A DNA stretch of 49,977 nucleotides, taken from assembly GCF_000444135.1 (NCBI RefSeq), contig NZ_ATDK01000287.1, forward strand, positions 1-49,977, in the 5' to 3' direction. The notes below the pieces were generated by a model. That model was given only the letters and a program-made list of their open reading frames with translations. It was not told the origin of the DNA and searched no databases. The stretch comes from Pseudomonas avellanae BPIC 631. GTDB lineage: Bacteria; Pseudomonadota; Gammaproteobacteria; Pseudomonadales; Pseudomonadaceae. Shown in pieces: positions 1 to 8,091 of this stretch; within the stretch, counting starts at the first letter, position 1, and every line of letters begins with the position of its first letter. A program made the translations under genes and the position numbers.

Positions 1-78
1 TGGCCAAACTGGATCGTGATGCGTTCTTCAATGCTGAGTTCATGATATGACATAGGTTCACCGTACCGGATTGGTCAG

Positions 79-423
79 GTGTTGCGCTCAGTTTTTGCCG
101 CCGCCCTGGGATTACTGGCCATCACGGCCTCGGTTTTCTGTACCCTTGCAGCATGGAAAAAAAACAACAAGCCAGCGTTGATACTGGGATACGTGGTGCT
201 GATTCAGCTTGTAACCTCTCTGTGTGCATTATCAAAAATTGCGGGACCGATACTCCATCACAGCATTACATTCATCCCGATGATCAGTATATTTATCGCG
301 CTGCAAGCCCTGCTACTGATAAACCAGAACTGCTCGAACACCAGCATAAAAACCACGCTGACTATCATGGGCAGCCTGGCAAGTGTGTTTTTTTATAGCA
401 ACCCATTACCAGCAGATAAATAA
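79..423 (+). pseudogene. Membrane-segment fragment of a frameshifted gene
   Basis: This fragment encodes three to four hydrophobic helices (about residues 1-27, 33-52, 58-80 and 92-106) and then stops. Its GTG start has no convincing ribosome binding site. Upstream, the frame beginning at base 3 reads AKLDRDAFFNAEFM before a stop at 48-50, and dropping one base near 45 joins it smoothly to YDIGSPYRIGQV and this fragment. Downstream, the run of seven T at 388-394 separates it from the 383-1132 fragment, and removing one T gives one continuous protein. I infer a single polytopic membrane protein, entering from beyond the window edge and broken twice. Sequencing error at short repeats is the main alternative. 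Function unknown. Its position at the end of the polysaccharide cluster suggests surface glycan assembly. Confidence 0.5.
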
Positions 424-1132
424 CGTGGTTGCCGTCGCCAAAACACCTGACGAGAACATCGCCCGCTTATATTCAGACCTGGAAGAAGCAACGCAACGCT
501 GTACCAGCACGCCCACTATCAATATGAATCAACCCCTCTGGGAGCCTACGGTGGGCGCTGTGTCCGCCGCTTACCGAAATGGGCAAGCCTTTAGTATAAC
601 GCCTTCATTCTGGTCGATTATATTTGGAGGGCGCGTCCCGACAGAGCCTACGCACTGCGTTACAAGTTTCACTCAGAAAAACGATCGAATCAGTGTAGAC
701 GTAAAGGATTATGAGAACATCGGCAAAATCGAAGGGTCAGCCGTTATCAATCTTGATACGTTAGTGTTTGAGCAGTACGGCACAGCGCTGTTCGACAAGG
801 GGAGTTTGCGCGTGTCTTCCGAGTCGTTTACTGACGCCGGTTTTCTATCACAGGAACTGACGCTGCCCGCTGGGTCGTACCGGATAAACGCGACGTTGAA
901 TTGGTCAGCAACTTCTGAAAAGCATGGCAGCAATGCAGGGCATCTTTCGTTTCACGGCAAGAGCATGATTTATGCGATAAACGATTCTACGGCTACAAAC
1001 ACACCTGTCACGGCGTACTTCACATCGGATGGGCAACCATTCAGGCTGTCGTTTGGTCTGGGTGGTTGGTCTACCGGGAAAGGTTCTGTTCAGTTGAAAA
1101 GCCTGAAAATAGAGCAATTGAAGCAGCAATGA
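383..1132 (+). pseudogene. C-terminal domain of the same frameshifted membrane protein
   Basis: After the T7 tract the reading frame continues for about 245 residues without further long hydrophobic helices, so this part is probably periplasmic. The last ~110 residues alternate short polar and hydrophobic stretches (GSLRVSS, QELTLPAGSYRINATLNWS, PVTAYFTSDGQPFRLSFGL), which reads like a beta-sandwich, possibly carbohydrate-binding. The GTG at 383 lies inside the T-tract region and is unlikely to be a true start. Layout (membrane helices plus a soluble C-terminal domain) parallels the convergent gene at 1212-3143, so both may be membrane glycosyltransferase-like proteins. No catalytic motif was recognised. 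The gene ends 13 bases before a strong hairpin terminator. Confidence 0.5.
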
Positions 1133-1145
1133 GTGAATAAAGAAA

Positions 1146-1193
1146 CCACGCTGCCCGAACAATCATTGTCGGGCAGTGTGGAACCGCTTTTTT
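1146..1193 (+). terminator. Intrinsic terminator between convergent genes
   Basis: A 13-base stem (1146-1158 with 1169-1181, one G-T pair) encloses a 10-base loop, and six T follow at 1188-1193. It ends the plus-strand fragment at 1132. On the minus strand the A-rich flank (1141-1145) makes it a plausible terminator for the polysaccharide operon too. Confidence 0.8.
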
Positions 1194-1211
1194 ATTCACC
1201 AGCATACAGCT

Positions 1212-3143
1212 TTATTTGAAGGTGACAGCCTTTACGAAAAGACTCAAAGAGCGTGCATCTTCACTCATACCTAATTGCTGAGGAGATACCGAATCCGGCG
1301 TAGAAAAGGTGATAACCAATTTATCACTTTCCAAAGGGGGTAGTTTAACCTCTGTCGTAGTGCCTGACGCATCGGTCAACACCGAACTGTATTGCTCCAC
1401 GCCGTTAATGAGAACCTTCACTGTTTGCTTTGTATGCTTGCTGCTCACAAACGGACGCCAGTCTATGACCATTACAGTTGGGGATTGAGCATCGACAATA
1501 CAATTAAACTCGGCGCTTTTTCCTACGATCCAGGTTCCTGTACTTTCTGCCGAACCAAAACCCTTCAACCGGCGCGAGTCAACCAATCCGGTTGTTGAGA
1601 AGTCGACACGCCCGCGGCAATAGCTTGACTCGTTGGCCCGCTCCGACAAACACTGCGCACTAGACACTGACACACCGGCGCCCGAGAACGTCCGGCATTC
1701 TTTCGTGTCATATTTTTTGACGCCCGCGTTTGTAATGACTCGACTGTACTTGGCATAATCCTGCAATGAGTTAGCAATGAGAACGTCTGATATGGCCAGT
1801 TCTCTTTGCGTTTTGAAAATAGAGATTGAGAAGAGGTAGTCAAAAACGGGCGACTTACCTTCAAGCCCGATAACCACATCATTTCCGCCATTCTCGGCAG
1901 CCGGCAACTGCAGCGCCAGCGCATCCATTTTTTTCTCCAACTGCACCAGATCCGAGAGATCGTAAGCTTCAGGAGAAAGTAGCGACGCCTTGAAAACAGC
2001 ATAAAAGCTCATAGCGACAAATAGAGCATACACCAGTGAGTAATTATTCGAGGTGTCCGAATCCCCGGACGCCTTGCGGCAAAATGCAAAACCTATCAGG
2101 ATCGCCAGTGAAATAAAGAGATGAGTAACTATACCATACACATATTTTTTAACAGCATAGTCCGAGCCCATTCCGTACTTCACGAGCACCATTTGCAACA
2201 AGCACAAGCACGATACAGCCCCGCCATAGACAGCGAGGTACTTTACAGCCGGGTAGCCCAGCATCGGTTTATTCTTGACGTGAAGCGTTAACAGCACGAC
2301 TGAAAGAATAATACCCAACACGCACAGCGTTGCGATGCCTGTCGGGTAAGTAATATTTAAAAAGCTTAATGCACCGTGATTTTCTGAAATTTTTCTCATT
2401 GAAGAGAAAGCAGGATTTAAAACAACGCCCCCCAAGGCCACAACGGGAATGAGAAGACTGGCTATTGCAGCGGGGATGCTGAGTTTCTTGTCAAGAAAGT
2501 CTGAATATGCATTAAACAGAACCAATCCGCCCAAGAGACCCAGCAGTTCCAGAGTCGGCAGCAAATGAACGCCTGTATTGATGGCAATAACACCGATCAA
2601 AAAGACATACGCTGTGCTTCTGCCCTTGCGCACCTCAAGAAAAACAGCGACAGCCATGCTTAGAATAGCGACCGCCTGACCTACCAGTTGGGAGTAGAAG
2701 TAGTTGCCCACTATCTCCCCGCCGTGTACGTCAAAGTGGAACGTGTAACGGTTGACCACAAGCAGTAAAACAAGCGTTAACGTGGACGCCGTCGCAACAC
2801 GCCTGGGAAGCGTGTTGAGCATATAGATGAAAGCACCCCAAATGGCAGCGAGCGACAGCAGGGAAACGATGTGCAACCCTAAAAATGTCGAGTGCATTGG
2901 CCAGCCAACTATCGCGGCAACGATATGGCTGAGCCTGGGGTAATAATTCATCTCTCCCAACGTGGGATCGTTTGAGTTTATCAGATTGAAATTTTCGGCT
3001 ATACGATAGGCCAGCGCATAATGATGCGCCAGATCGACAGACTGACTACGCAGCACATCAATATTTGACACCATCAACCACGCTGTCACCAGAAGCAGCG
3101 TATAGCAGAGAAATCGCGACGGTAATAGTTGCATTTGATTCAC
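1212..3143 (-). CDS. Large polytopic membrane protein, GT-C glycosyltransferase-like
   Basis: This 643-residue protein begins with a signal-anchor-like helix (residues 10-27), then an extracytoplasmic loop with SVDLAHHYALAYRIAENF, and roughly ten more transmembrane helices up to about residue 400. The last ~240 residues are soluble, cysteine-containing and probably periplasmic. A first periplasmic loop with acidic residues followed by many helices and a periplasmic C-terminal domain is the general plan of GT-C enzymes, which take sugars from polyprenyl-phosphate donors. No specific family was recognised, so the enzymatic role is inferred. It is the last gene of the minus-strand operon, 19 bases after the FAD enzyme, and the operon also encodes a GtrB-like GT2 that could make the lipid-linked donor. 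GTG at 3143 or ATG at 3134 could be the start. Confidence 0.75.
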   Translation of the reverse strand: MNQMQLLPSRFLCYTLLLVTAWLMVSNIDVLRSQSVDLAHHYALAYRIAENFNLINSNDPTLGEMNYYPRLSHIVAAIVGWPMHSTFLGLHIVSLLSLAAIWGAFIYMLNTLPRRVATASTLTLVLLLVVNRYTFHFDVHGGEIVGNYFYSQLVGQAVAILSMAVAVFLEVRKGRSTAYVFLIGVIAINTGVHLLPTLELLGLLGGLVLFNAYSDFLDKKLSIPAAIASLLIPVVALGGVVLNPAFSSMRKISENHGALSFLNITYPTGIATLCVLGIILSVVLLTLHVKNKPMLGYPAVKYLAVYGGAVSCLCLLQMVLVKYGMGSDYAVKKYVYGIVTHLFISLAILIGFAFCRKASGDSDTSNNYSLVYALFVAMSFYAVFKASLLSPEAYDLSDLVQLEKKMDALALQLPAAENGGNDVVIGLEGKSPVFDYLFSISIFKTQRELAISDVLIANSLQDYAKYSRVITNAGVKKYDTKECRTFSGAGVSVSSAQCLSERANESSYCRGRVDFSTTGLVDSRRLKGFGSAESTGTWIVGKSAEFNCIVDAQSPTVMVIDWRPFVSSKHTKQTVKVLINGVEQYSSVLTDASGTTTEVKLPPLESDKLVITFSTPDSVSPQQLGMSEDARSLSLFVKAVTFK

Positions 3144-3162
3144 TCAGACGATCCCTTTCAGA

Positions 3163-4464
3163 TTACAGCTTTTGGGCGATCAAACGACCTTCGCGAATGG
3201 CGTAGTTCGTTCCCCGGTCCTCTGGATAAATCTGAGCCATCGTCGAAATCAACGCATTATCGAATGGCGTGGATGCATCAGGTACGTACTGAGAGTAATT
3301 ACGCTCGGTCACCGGTTGAGCGTACTCGGAACGCCAGACCTTGAAGTCGACGACCCACTCTTTTTCAAAGTGAGGGAACATACGCTTCAAATGCGAGAGG
3401 GCGAAATCAAGGTACTCATCGTCACTGTAGGCCCATACTGGATCTTCAGTGGCCAGGTAGCGAGACAGATAGGCAATGTGAGTGCCCTTGTAATTTTCCG
3501 GCGTGTCAAAGTTGGTGTGTTCGATAACACCCACAAACGGGAAGCCCGGATCATTGACATTGAGCCAGTAGGTGTCCGACAGGCTGTGCTTGAGGCGCAG
3601 CACCAGGCACATGTTGCCCAGGTACTTGACCCTGCGCAATTTCGTCAGCCATGCATCGTCTGCGGACTTCTGAAACATGTCCGCAATCAACGGAAACGAA
3701 GGCGTGAACAAAAACTTGTTGCCCGCCACGTCACCTTCTTCGGTGGTGACTGCAGTGACTTGTTTACCCTCGGTCACCAAACCGGTGACTTTGGAGTTGA
3801 ATACCACCTCGCTGCCATTGGCACGAATGGCCGATACGAGCGCCTCTGCAAGTCGTCCGAAACCGCCCTTGAAGTAAGCAAGCTCTTCGCCGCCTTTATC
3901 GTTGCGCGTGCTGCCGCGCAATACCAGCTTCTTCCACATCCAGACGGCATTGACTGCCTCTGCATAAACGGAGAACTTGGAGTTGATCAGCGGCTCCCAG
4001 ACCACCTTGTAAACCGACTTGCCGCACATGCCTTCCAGCCACTCGCGGATACTCAGGTGCTCGATCGTCTTCCAGTCTTTGATACGGCGGACCTGAAAAA
4101 CAAGAAGCCCGAGACGTATACGGTCTATCAGGGAAAGCGCCTTGAAGCGAAGCAGATCCAGGGGAGTGGACAGTTTCCACATTCTGCCGTTGAAATACAT
4201 GCCGGTTCGCGTCGGGAGCAGAATAACGTCGCCTTCCAACCCCAACTCCTTGACCAGTTCCGGTACAAAGACGTCGTTATTGAACCAGTGGTGATAAAAC
4301 TTTTCTACGCGAACGCCATCGTTGAATTCAAAAATCCCGGCCAATCCGCCTGGCGTGGAGTCAGCTTCAATGACCTTTACCTTCTTACCCTGCTTTGACA
4401 GCACGTAAGCAGCTGTGAGGCCTGTGAAACCACCTCCCACAATCACCACATCATAGTTATTCAT
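3163..4464 (-). CDS. FAD-dependent oxidoreductase (amine oxidase/mutase-like)
   Basis: The N-terminus MNNYDVVIVGGGFTGLTAA is a dinucleotide-binding Rossmann motif (residues 5-19), followed by the acidic ribose-binding residue in VIEAD (about 33-37) and the second glycine motif TPGGLAG (about 38-44). The 433-residue length and GGLAG match the HemY/protoporphyrinogen oxidase-like branch of the FAD superfamily, which is structurally related to UDP-galactopyranose mutase. The C-terminus has the usual FAD-contacting stretch (AQIYPEDRGTNYAIREGR). It sits among CDP-sugar and polyprenyl-sugar genes, so a role as a sugar mutase making a furanose form, or as an oxidoreductase on a sugar or lipid-linked sugar, is plausible. 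The substrate cannot be read from the sequence. It is part of the operon, with a 30-base gap after the flippase-like gene. Confidence 0.8.
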   Translation of the reverse strand: MNNYDVVIVGGGFTGLTAAYVLSKQGKKVKVIEADSTPGGLAGIFEFNDGVRVEKFYHHWFNNDVFVPELVKELGLEGDVILLPTRTGMYFNGRMWKLSTPLDLLRFKALSLIDRIRLGLLVFQVRRIKDWKTIEHLSIREWLEGMCGKSVYKVVWEPLINSKFSVYAEAVNAVWMWKKLVLRGSTRNDKGGEELAYFKGGFGRLAEALVSAIRANGSEVVFNSKVTGLVTEGKQVTAVTTEEGDVAGNKFLFTPSFPLIADMFQKSADDAWLTKLRRVKYLGNMCLVLRLKHSLSDTYWLNVNDPGFPFVGVIEHTNFDTPENYKGTHIAYLSRYLATEDPVWAYSDDEYLDFALSHLKRMFPHFEKEWVVDFKVWRSEYAQPVTERNYSQYVPDASTPFDNALISTMAQIYPEDRGTNYAIREGRLIAQKL

Positions 4465-4494
4465 TTACATTTACCAAGGTAGAATTTTTCATGA

Positions 4495-5502
4495 TTATGC
4501 TCGTGCTGCCTTGAATAGCGCAGGGCGCGACCATATCGCCAATGCTCCAACAATCGTCGTTGGTAGCCAGAGGGCCAGATGTACAATTATCGCATAGCTG
4601 CCTGCTTGAGCTGCAGAACCACCAATAAGCGTCACGGCGGTGAAAGCCGCGAGATGAAACGGGCCTACATAGCCGGGTGATGAAGGTGCCAAGGTAGACA
4701 GCGTTGCGATCGCCATGACCAGCAAGGCCATCAGAGGGCTCGCGTCCAGGCCCAGCCCCATCAGGGCAAAATAAAACAAGCCTGATTCACCGAGCCATAC
4801 AAGTACCGATAAACCAAGCATCGCTCCAAGGATGCGCGGCCGCGACATCACATCGAAGCTCTCGAAAAGCCCTGCGACTGCGTGAAATACCTGCTGCAGC
4901 CTGGTGGGCTTGATCGAGTCTGACTGTTCGCCTGCCAATGAATGAAACAAGCGCGCGAAGCTGCCGGAAAAGAAAAATCCGACAGTGAGAGCCATGCCGC
5001 CCAACAAGGCAAGAATGACAGCAGTCTGTCGCAGTGCCGGGGGCACCTCTATCGTTTGTATGGCAAGCACACCGAGCGCCAGACAGGCCAGCAGAGTGAC
5101 CAGATCTATAAGCCTCTCCACAACCAGACTTGTGGTCGCGGCGGTCTTGGTAACGCCCATGGCATAAGGAAATACCAGCGCGCGCACGACATCGCCCAAC
5201 CGCAACGGCAGCACGTTATTGAGCGCGATAGCGCCCAGAAAAGGCGCCGCACAGTTCTTGAACTCTACGCGGGTACCTGTCGCAGAAAGCATTACAGACC
5301 ATCGAAAGATACGCACGGCGTAGCCGAAGCCCAGCGATAGAATTCCCAGTGCCAGATAGCGCCATTGGAAGTGCTCAAGGGCTTCCATGACCTCCGAAAA
5401 CTTCACCAGACGAAAAATTGCGATAAGGCAAATGAGCGTGATGCCCCCGCCAATCACATGTTTTATCCAGCGTCTTTCTTTGGTCTGCGGCTTCTGTGTC
5501 AT
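4495..5502 (-). CDS. UPF0104 / LPG-synthase-TM family flippase-like membrane protein
   Basis: A 335-residue integral membrane protein with about eight helices. It has two signatures of the lysylphosphatidylglycerol synthase transmembrane family (UPF0104, AglD-like): NNVLPLRLGDVVRALVF near residues 92-108, and the proline/glycine motif PSSPGYVGPFHLAAF near residue 278. It lacks the soluble C-terminal aminoacyl transferase domain of MprF, so it is the stand-alone type often found in glycan clusters and suspected of moving lipid-linked sugars. The ATG at 5502 is chosen because longer upstream starts would run 125 bases into rfbF. The start lies 7 bases after the rfbF stop, so the two are probably co-translated. 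Its role as a flippase or accessory factor for a polyprenyl-linked sugar is an inference from context. Confidence 0.85.
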   Translation of the reverse strand: MTQKPQTKERRWIKHVIGGGITLICLIAIFRLVKFSEVMEALEHFQWRYLALGILSLGFGYAVRIFRWSVMLSATGTRVEFKNCAAPFLGAIALNNVLPLRLGDVVRALVFPYAMGVTKTAATTSLVVERLIDLVTLLACLALGVLAIQTIEVPPALRQTAVILALLGGMALTVGFFFSGSFARLFHSLAGEQSDSIKPTRLQQVFHAVAGLFESFDVMSRPRILGAMLGLSVLVWLGESGLFYFALMGLGLDASPLMALLVMAIATLSTLAPSSPGYVGPFHLAAFTAVTLIGGSAAQAGSYAIIVHLALWLPTTIVGALAIWSRPALFKAARA

Positions 5503-5509
5503 GTTTGTC

Positions 5510-6277
5510 TCAAATCCGCCAAGGGGCATTGTTGGTCGCCCACAAAGCTTCCAGTTCGCGTTTGTCACGCAAGGTATCGCAAGGCTGCCAGAAGCCGGAA
5601 TGCTGAAAGGCGCACAGGTGACCATCTTTGGCAAGATTGGTCAGCGGCTCGCGCTCCCAGGAGATACTGTCGCCGTCGATGTACTTGATCACTTCTGGTT
5701 CGAGTACGAAGAACCCGCCGTTGATCCAGCCAATTTCATCGGCAGGCTTTTCAGAAAAACTGGAAACATTGTTAGCGGCATCTATGTTCAACACGCCGAA
5801 ACGCCCAGGCGGCTGCACTGCAGCGACAGTCGCCAATTTCCCGTGTTGACGGTGAAACGCAATTTCTGCACTGATATCGATATCTGAAAGACCGTCGCCG
5901 TACGTGAGGCAAAAGGTTTCATTGTTCAGATACGGAGCCACCCGTTTGAGACGACCGCCGGTCATGGTTTCAGCACCGGTATCGACCAGCGTGATCCGCC
6001 AGTCTTCGGCCTGGCTGTTCAGAATTTTTTGATCCCCGGTTGCAAGATCAATGGTCATGTCCGACATGTGATTGTAGTAGTTGGAGAAAAACTCTTTGAT
6101 CACGTAGCCTTTGTAACCTAGGCAGATAACAAAATCCTTGATACCGTGGTTAGCGTATGAACGCATGATGTGCCAAAGCAGAGGTTTTCCGCCGATCTCC
6201 ACCATGGGCTTCGGTTTGGTGTCCGATTCTTCCGCGATGCGAGTTCCCAAGCCACCGGCCAAAATTACAGCTTTCAT
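5510..6277 (-). CDS. rfbF: Glucose-1-phosphate cytidylyltransferase
   Basis: Catalyses CTP + glucose-1-phosphate to CDP-glucose, the entry step to CDP-linked 6-deoxy and dideoxy hexoses. The 255-residue protein has the sugar nucleotidyltransferase signature MKAVILAGGLGTRIAEES at the N-terminus with KPKPMVEIGGKP at 21-32, and the TYGDGLSDID stretch near residue 124 that holds a metal-binding Asp. Full length matches the RfbF/DdhA family. A good ribosome binding site (AAGGAG) lies 8 bases before the ATG. It shares the operon with CDP-glucose 4,6-dehydratase (8088-9170), so both enzymes needed for CDP-4-keto-6-deoxyglucose are here. No rfbH-type C3 dehydrase gene is present, so a 3,6-dideoxy sugar is not expected from these genes alone. 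Confidence 0.95.
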   Translation of the reverse strand: MKAVILAGGLGTRIAEESDTKPKPMVEIGGKPLLWHIMRSYANHGIKDFVICLGYKGYVIKEFFSNYYNHMSDMTIDLATGDQKILNSQAEDWRITLVDTGAETMTGGRLKRVAPYLNNETFCLTYGDGLSDIDISAEIAFHRQHGKLATVAAVQPPGRFGVLNIDAANNVSSFSEKPADEIGWINGGFFVLEPEVIKYIDGDSISWEREPLTNLAKDGHLCAFQHSGFWQPCDTLRDKRELEALWATNNAPWRI

Positions 6278-6286
6278 GTTTTCTCC

Positions 6287-7261
6287 TTATAACTTGAGAT
6301 CGGAAGTTTCAAAGTTAAGACTTTGCTGAATGACAGCAACGGGGTCTGCGCGCAACACCAGGTAAATACGCAGCAGGTATTCACCAATGATGCCCAACAG
6401 AAAAGAATTCAGGCCGATGCCGAACAGAACCAGAATATGGATACTGGCCAGCCCAGGCGGCAGTTCAGGATGAAACAGGCGCAACAACACATAATAAAGA
6501 GCGCCCAACACACTGACAGCCAGAATTATCAATCCCAAGAAAGAAGCCATACGAAGCGGCACTGTCGAGTGGTTGAATACCGCCGTCAGGCCCAGCTGAA
6601 GCAGCCGGCTGATGTTGAATTTGCTGACGCCTGCAATGCGTGCATCCCGATCGTAAGGGATGCCCGTCTGATTGAAGCCAATACCCGCGATCATCCCTCT
6701 GAGATACGGGTTGGCGGTCTTGGTCTTGAGCAACACATTGACGACTTTCCTGTCAATCAGGCGAAAATCGCCGACGTCCCGCGGGATTGGGTGCTCGCTC
6801 ACTTTATCGATTGCCCAATACCCCAGGCGACGAAAGTTGTTCAGCAACCAGCCTTCCGGCCTTTTGCGACGGACTCCATACACCACCTCATGGCCTTCCT
6901 GCCAGCGGGCAAAAAACTCTTCGAGCATTTCCGGTGGGTCTTGAAGGTCGGCGTCAATCTGCATCACCGCATCGCCCTTGGTGTGCATGTAATTGGCGAG
7001 AATGGAACGCTGAAAACCGTAGTTTCGAGAGAAACGAATGGCCTTGACCCTTGGATCTTTCGCAGCCAGATCTGCCAGCATCGCCCACGTGTTGTCATCG
7101 GAGTGATTGTCTGAAAAGACAAACTCCAGATCGCATCGATCTTTCATCCTGGTCGCCAGGGCGTCCAGCCGGCTGTAAAGGGCTTCGATATTTCCCGACT
7201 CATTGAGTACCGGGATCGAGATTGATACCAGGGGGCGCTTGCCTGACATTAAATTTTCCAT
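6287..7261 (-). CDS. GtrB/DPM1-like family 2 glycosyltransferase (polyprenyl-phosphate sugar synthase)
   Basis: The cytosolic GT-A domain opens with VSISIPVLNESGNI and has the nucleotide/metal-binding DAD of QIDADLQDPPE at residues 103-105. Two C-terminal helices (about 235-257 and 270-295) anchor it in the inner membrane. This is the architecture of GtrB and dolichol-phosphate mannose synthase relatives, which move a sugar from a nucleotide donor to undecaprenyl phosphate for use on the periplasmic side. The likely donor here is the CDP-6-deoxy sugar made by the neighbouring genes, which is an inference. Start is ATG 7261, or more likely ATG 7249 given the GGA seven bases upstream of it. It lies 14 bases after the reductase gene and 9 before rfbF. 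Confidence 0.88.
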   Translation of the reverse strand: MENLMSGKRPLVSISIPVLNESGNIEALYSRLDALATRMKDRCDLEFVFSDNHSDDNTWAMLADLAAKDPRVKAIRFSRNYGFQRSILANYMHTKGDAVMQIDADLQDPPEMLEEFFARWQEGHEVVYGVRRKRPEGWLLNNFRRLGYWAIDKVSEHPIPRDVGDFRLIDRKVVNVLLKTKTANPYLRGMIAGIGFNQTGIPYDRDARIAGVSKFNISRLLQLGLTAVFNHSTVPLRMASFLGLIILAVSVLGALYYVLLRLFHPELPPGLASIHILVLFGIGLNSFLLGIIGEYLLRIYLVLRADPVAVIQQSLNFETSDLKL

Positions 7262-7275
7262 AAAGAATTCTGCAC

Positions 7276-8091
7276 TCAGGCGGTTATCTGTTTTTTCATG
7301 TAATCGACGACCGACTCTATGCTGTCGCGAAACACGATGCCGTTCAGCACTTCAGGGCGCTCAAAGACATGGCTAAAATTTTCTTGAGTCGGCTCGGGTA
7401 ACGCGCCCAGGCGAAGTAGATGGGTTTTGTCAAATGCCTTGAAGATAGCCTTGGCCAAATCTCCAAGACTGACAGGCATCCCATGACTTAACTCAATAAT
7501 GCCCTCGGCATGATTATCCACCATCGATTTGATGGCCACAGCGTCGTCCAACACATGATGGTACTCACGCAGTTGCCGACCTTGAGTCATCTCGAAAGGT
7601 GTGCCTGCGCGCAAAGCGCTCAGAATTTGGCCGAGAAACATGAAAGGGCTCGGCTCAGCTGAACCATAAAGCGTATGAATCCGGATATGAGCCGGGCTGA
7701 AATCGCTTCCTCCAGCGCTTTCCACAAACTGACTCAGCAACAGTTTGCTTTGCACGTAGGGATTGGAGGTCAGCGTTCGCTCCATTGCAGTTCCGAACGT
7801 GACAACCCGGATACCTGCCGACGCGACAGCGGTGATGATATTTTGTGGCAACCTGAAGTTTACGTTGTGTAACTGCTGTGCAGGCAGCCGCGGATCAAGT
7901 AAGCCGGAACAGATGTACACTACGGCACCTGCATGCGCGTATTCCGAAAAATACGCAGTAATTGCCGCTGCCGAATCAGGCTCGGCCCATCGTTCATAGA
8001 CAGCTCGATCAACACAGGTCACTTCATTCGCAGGGTATTGCTCAGCGATTGCCTGACCCAGTCGACCGCGGCTGCCTATGATGAAGTTCAT
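7276..8091 (-). CDS. Short-chain NAD(P)-dependent sugar reductase/epimerase
   Basis: A 271-residue extended-type SDR: MNFIIGSRGRLG supplies the dinucleotide-binding glycines (residues 6-12) and YVQSK the catalytic Tyr112 and Lys116. Directly after CDP-glucose 4,6-dehydratase, it is the natural candidate to reduce the C4 keto group (or epimerise) CDP-4-keto-6-deoxyglucose, in the way CDP-abequose and related synthases act. The exact product (fucose-, quinovose- or gulose-type 6-deoxyhexose) cannot be read from sequence. The ATG at 8091 overlaps the rfbG stop as ATGA, which fixes this start over an upstream in-frame ATG at 8112 and points to translational coupling. Confidence 0.85.
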   Translation of the reverse strand: MNFIIGSRGRLGQAIAEQYPANEVTCVDRAVYERWAEPDSAAAITAYFSEYAHAGAVVYICSGLLDPRLPAQQLHNVNFRLPQNIITAVASAGIRVVTFGTAMERTLTSNPYVQSKLLLSQFVESAGGSDFSPAHIRIHTLYGSAEPSPFMFLGQILSALRAGTPFEMTQGRQLREYHHVLDDAVAIKSMVDNHAEGIIELSHGMPVSLGDLAKAIFKAFDKTHLLRLGALPEPTQENFSHVFERPEVLNGIVFRDSIESVVDYMKKQITA

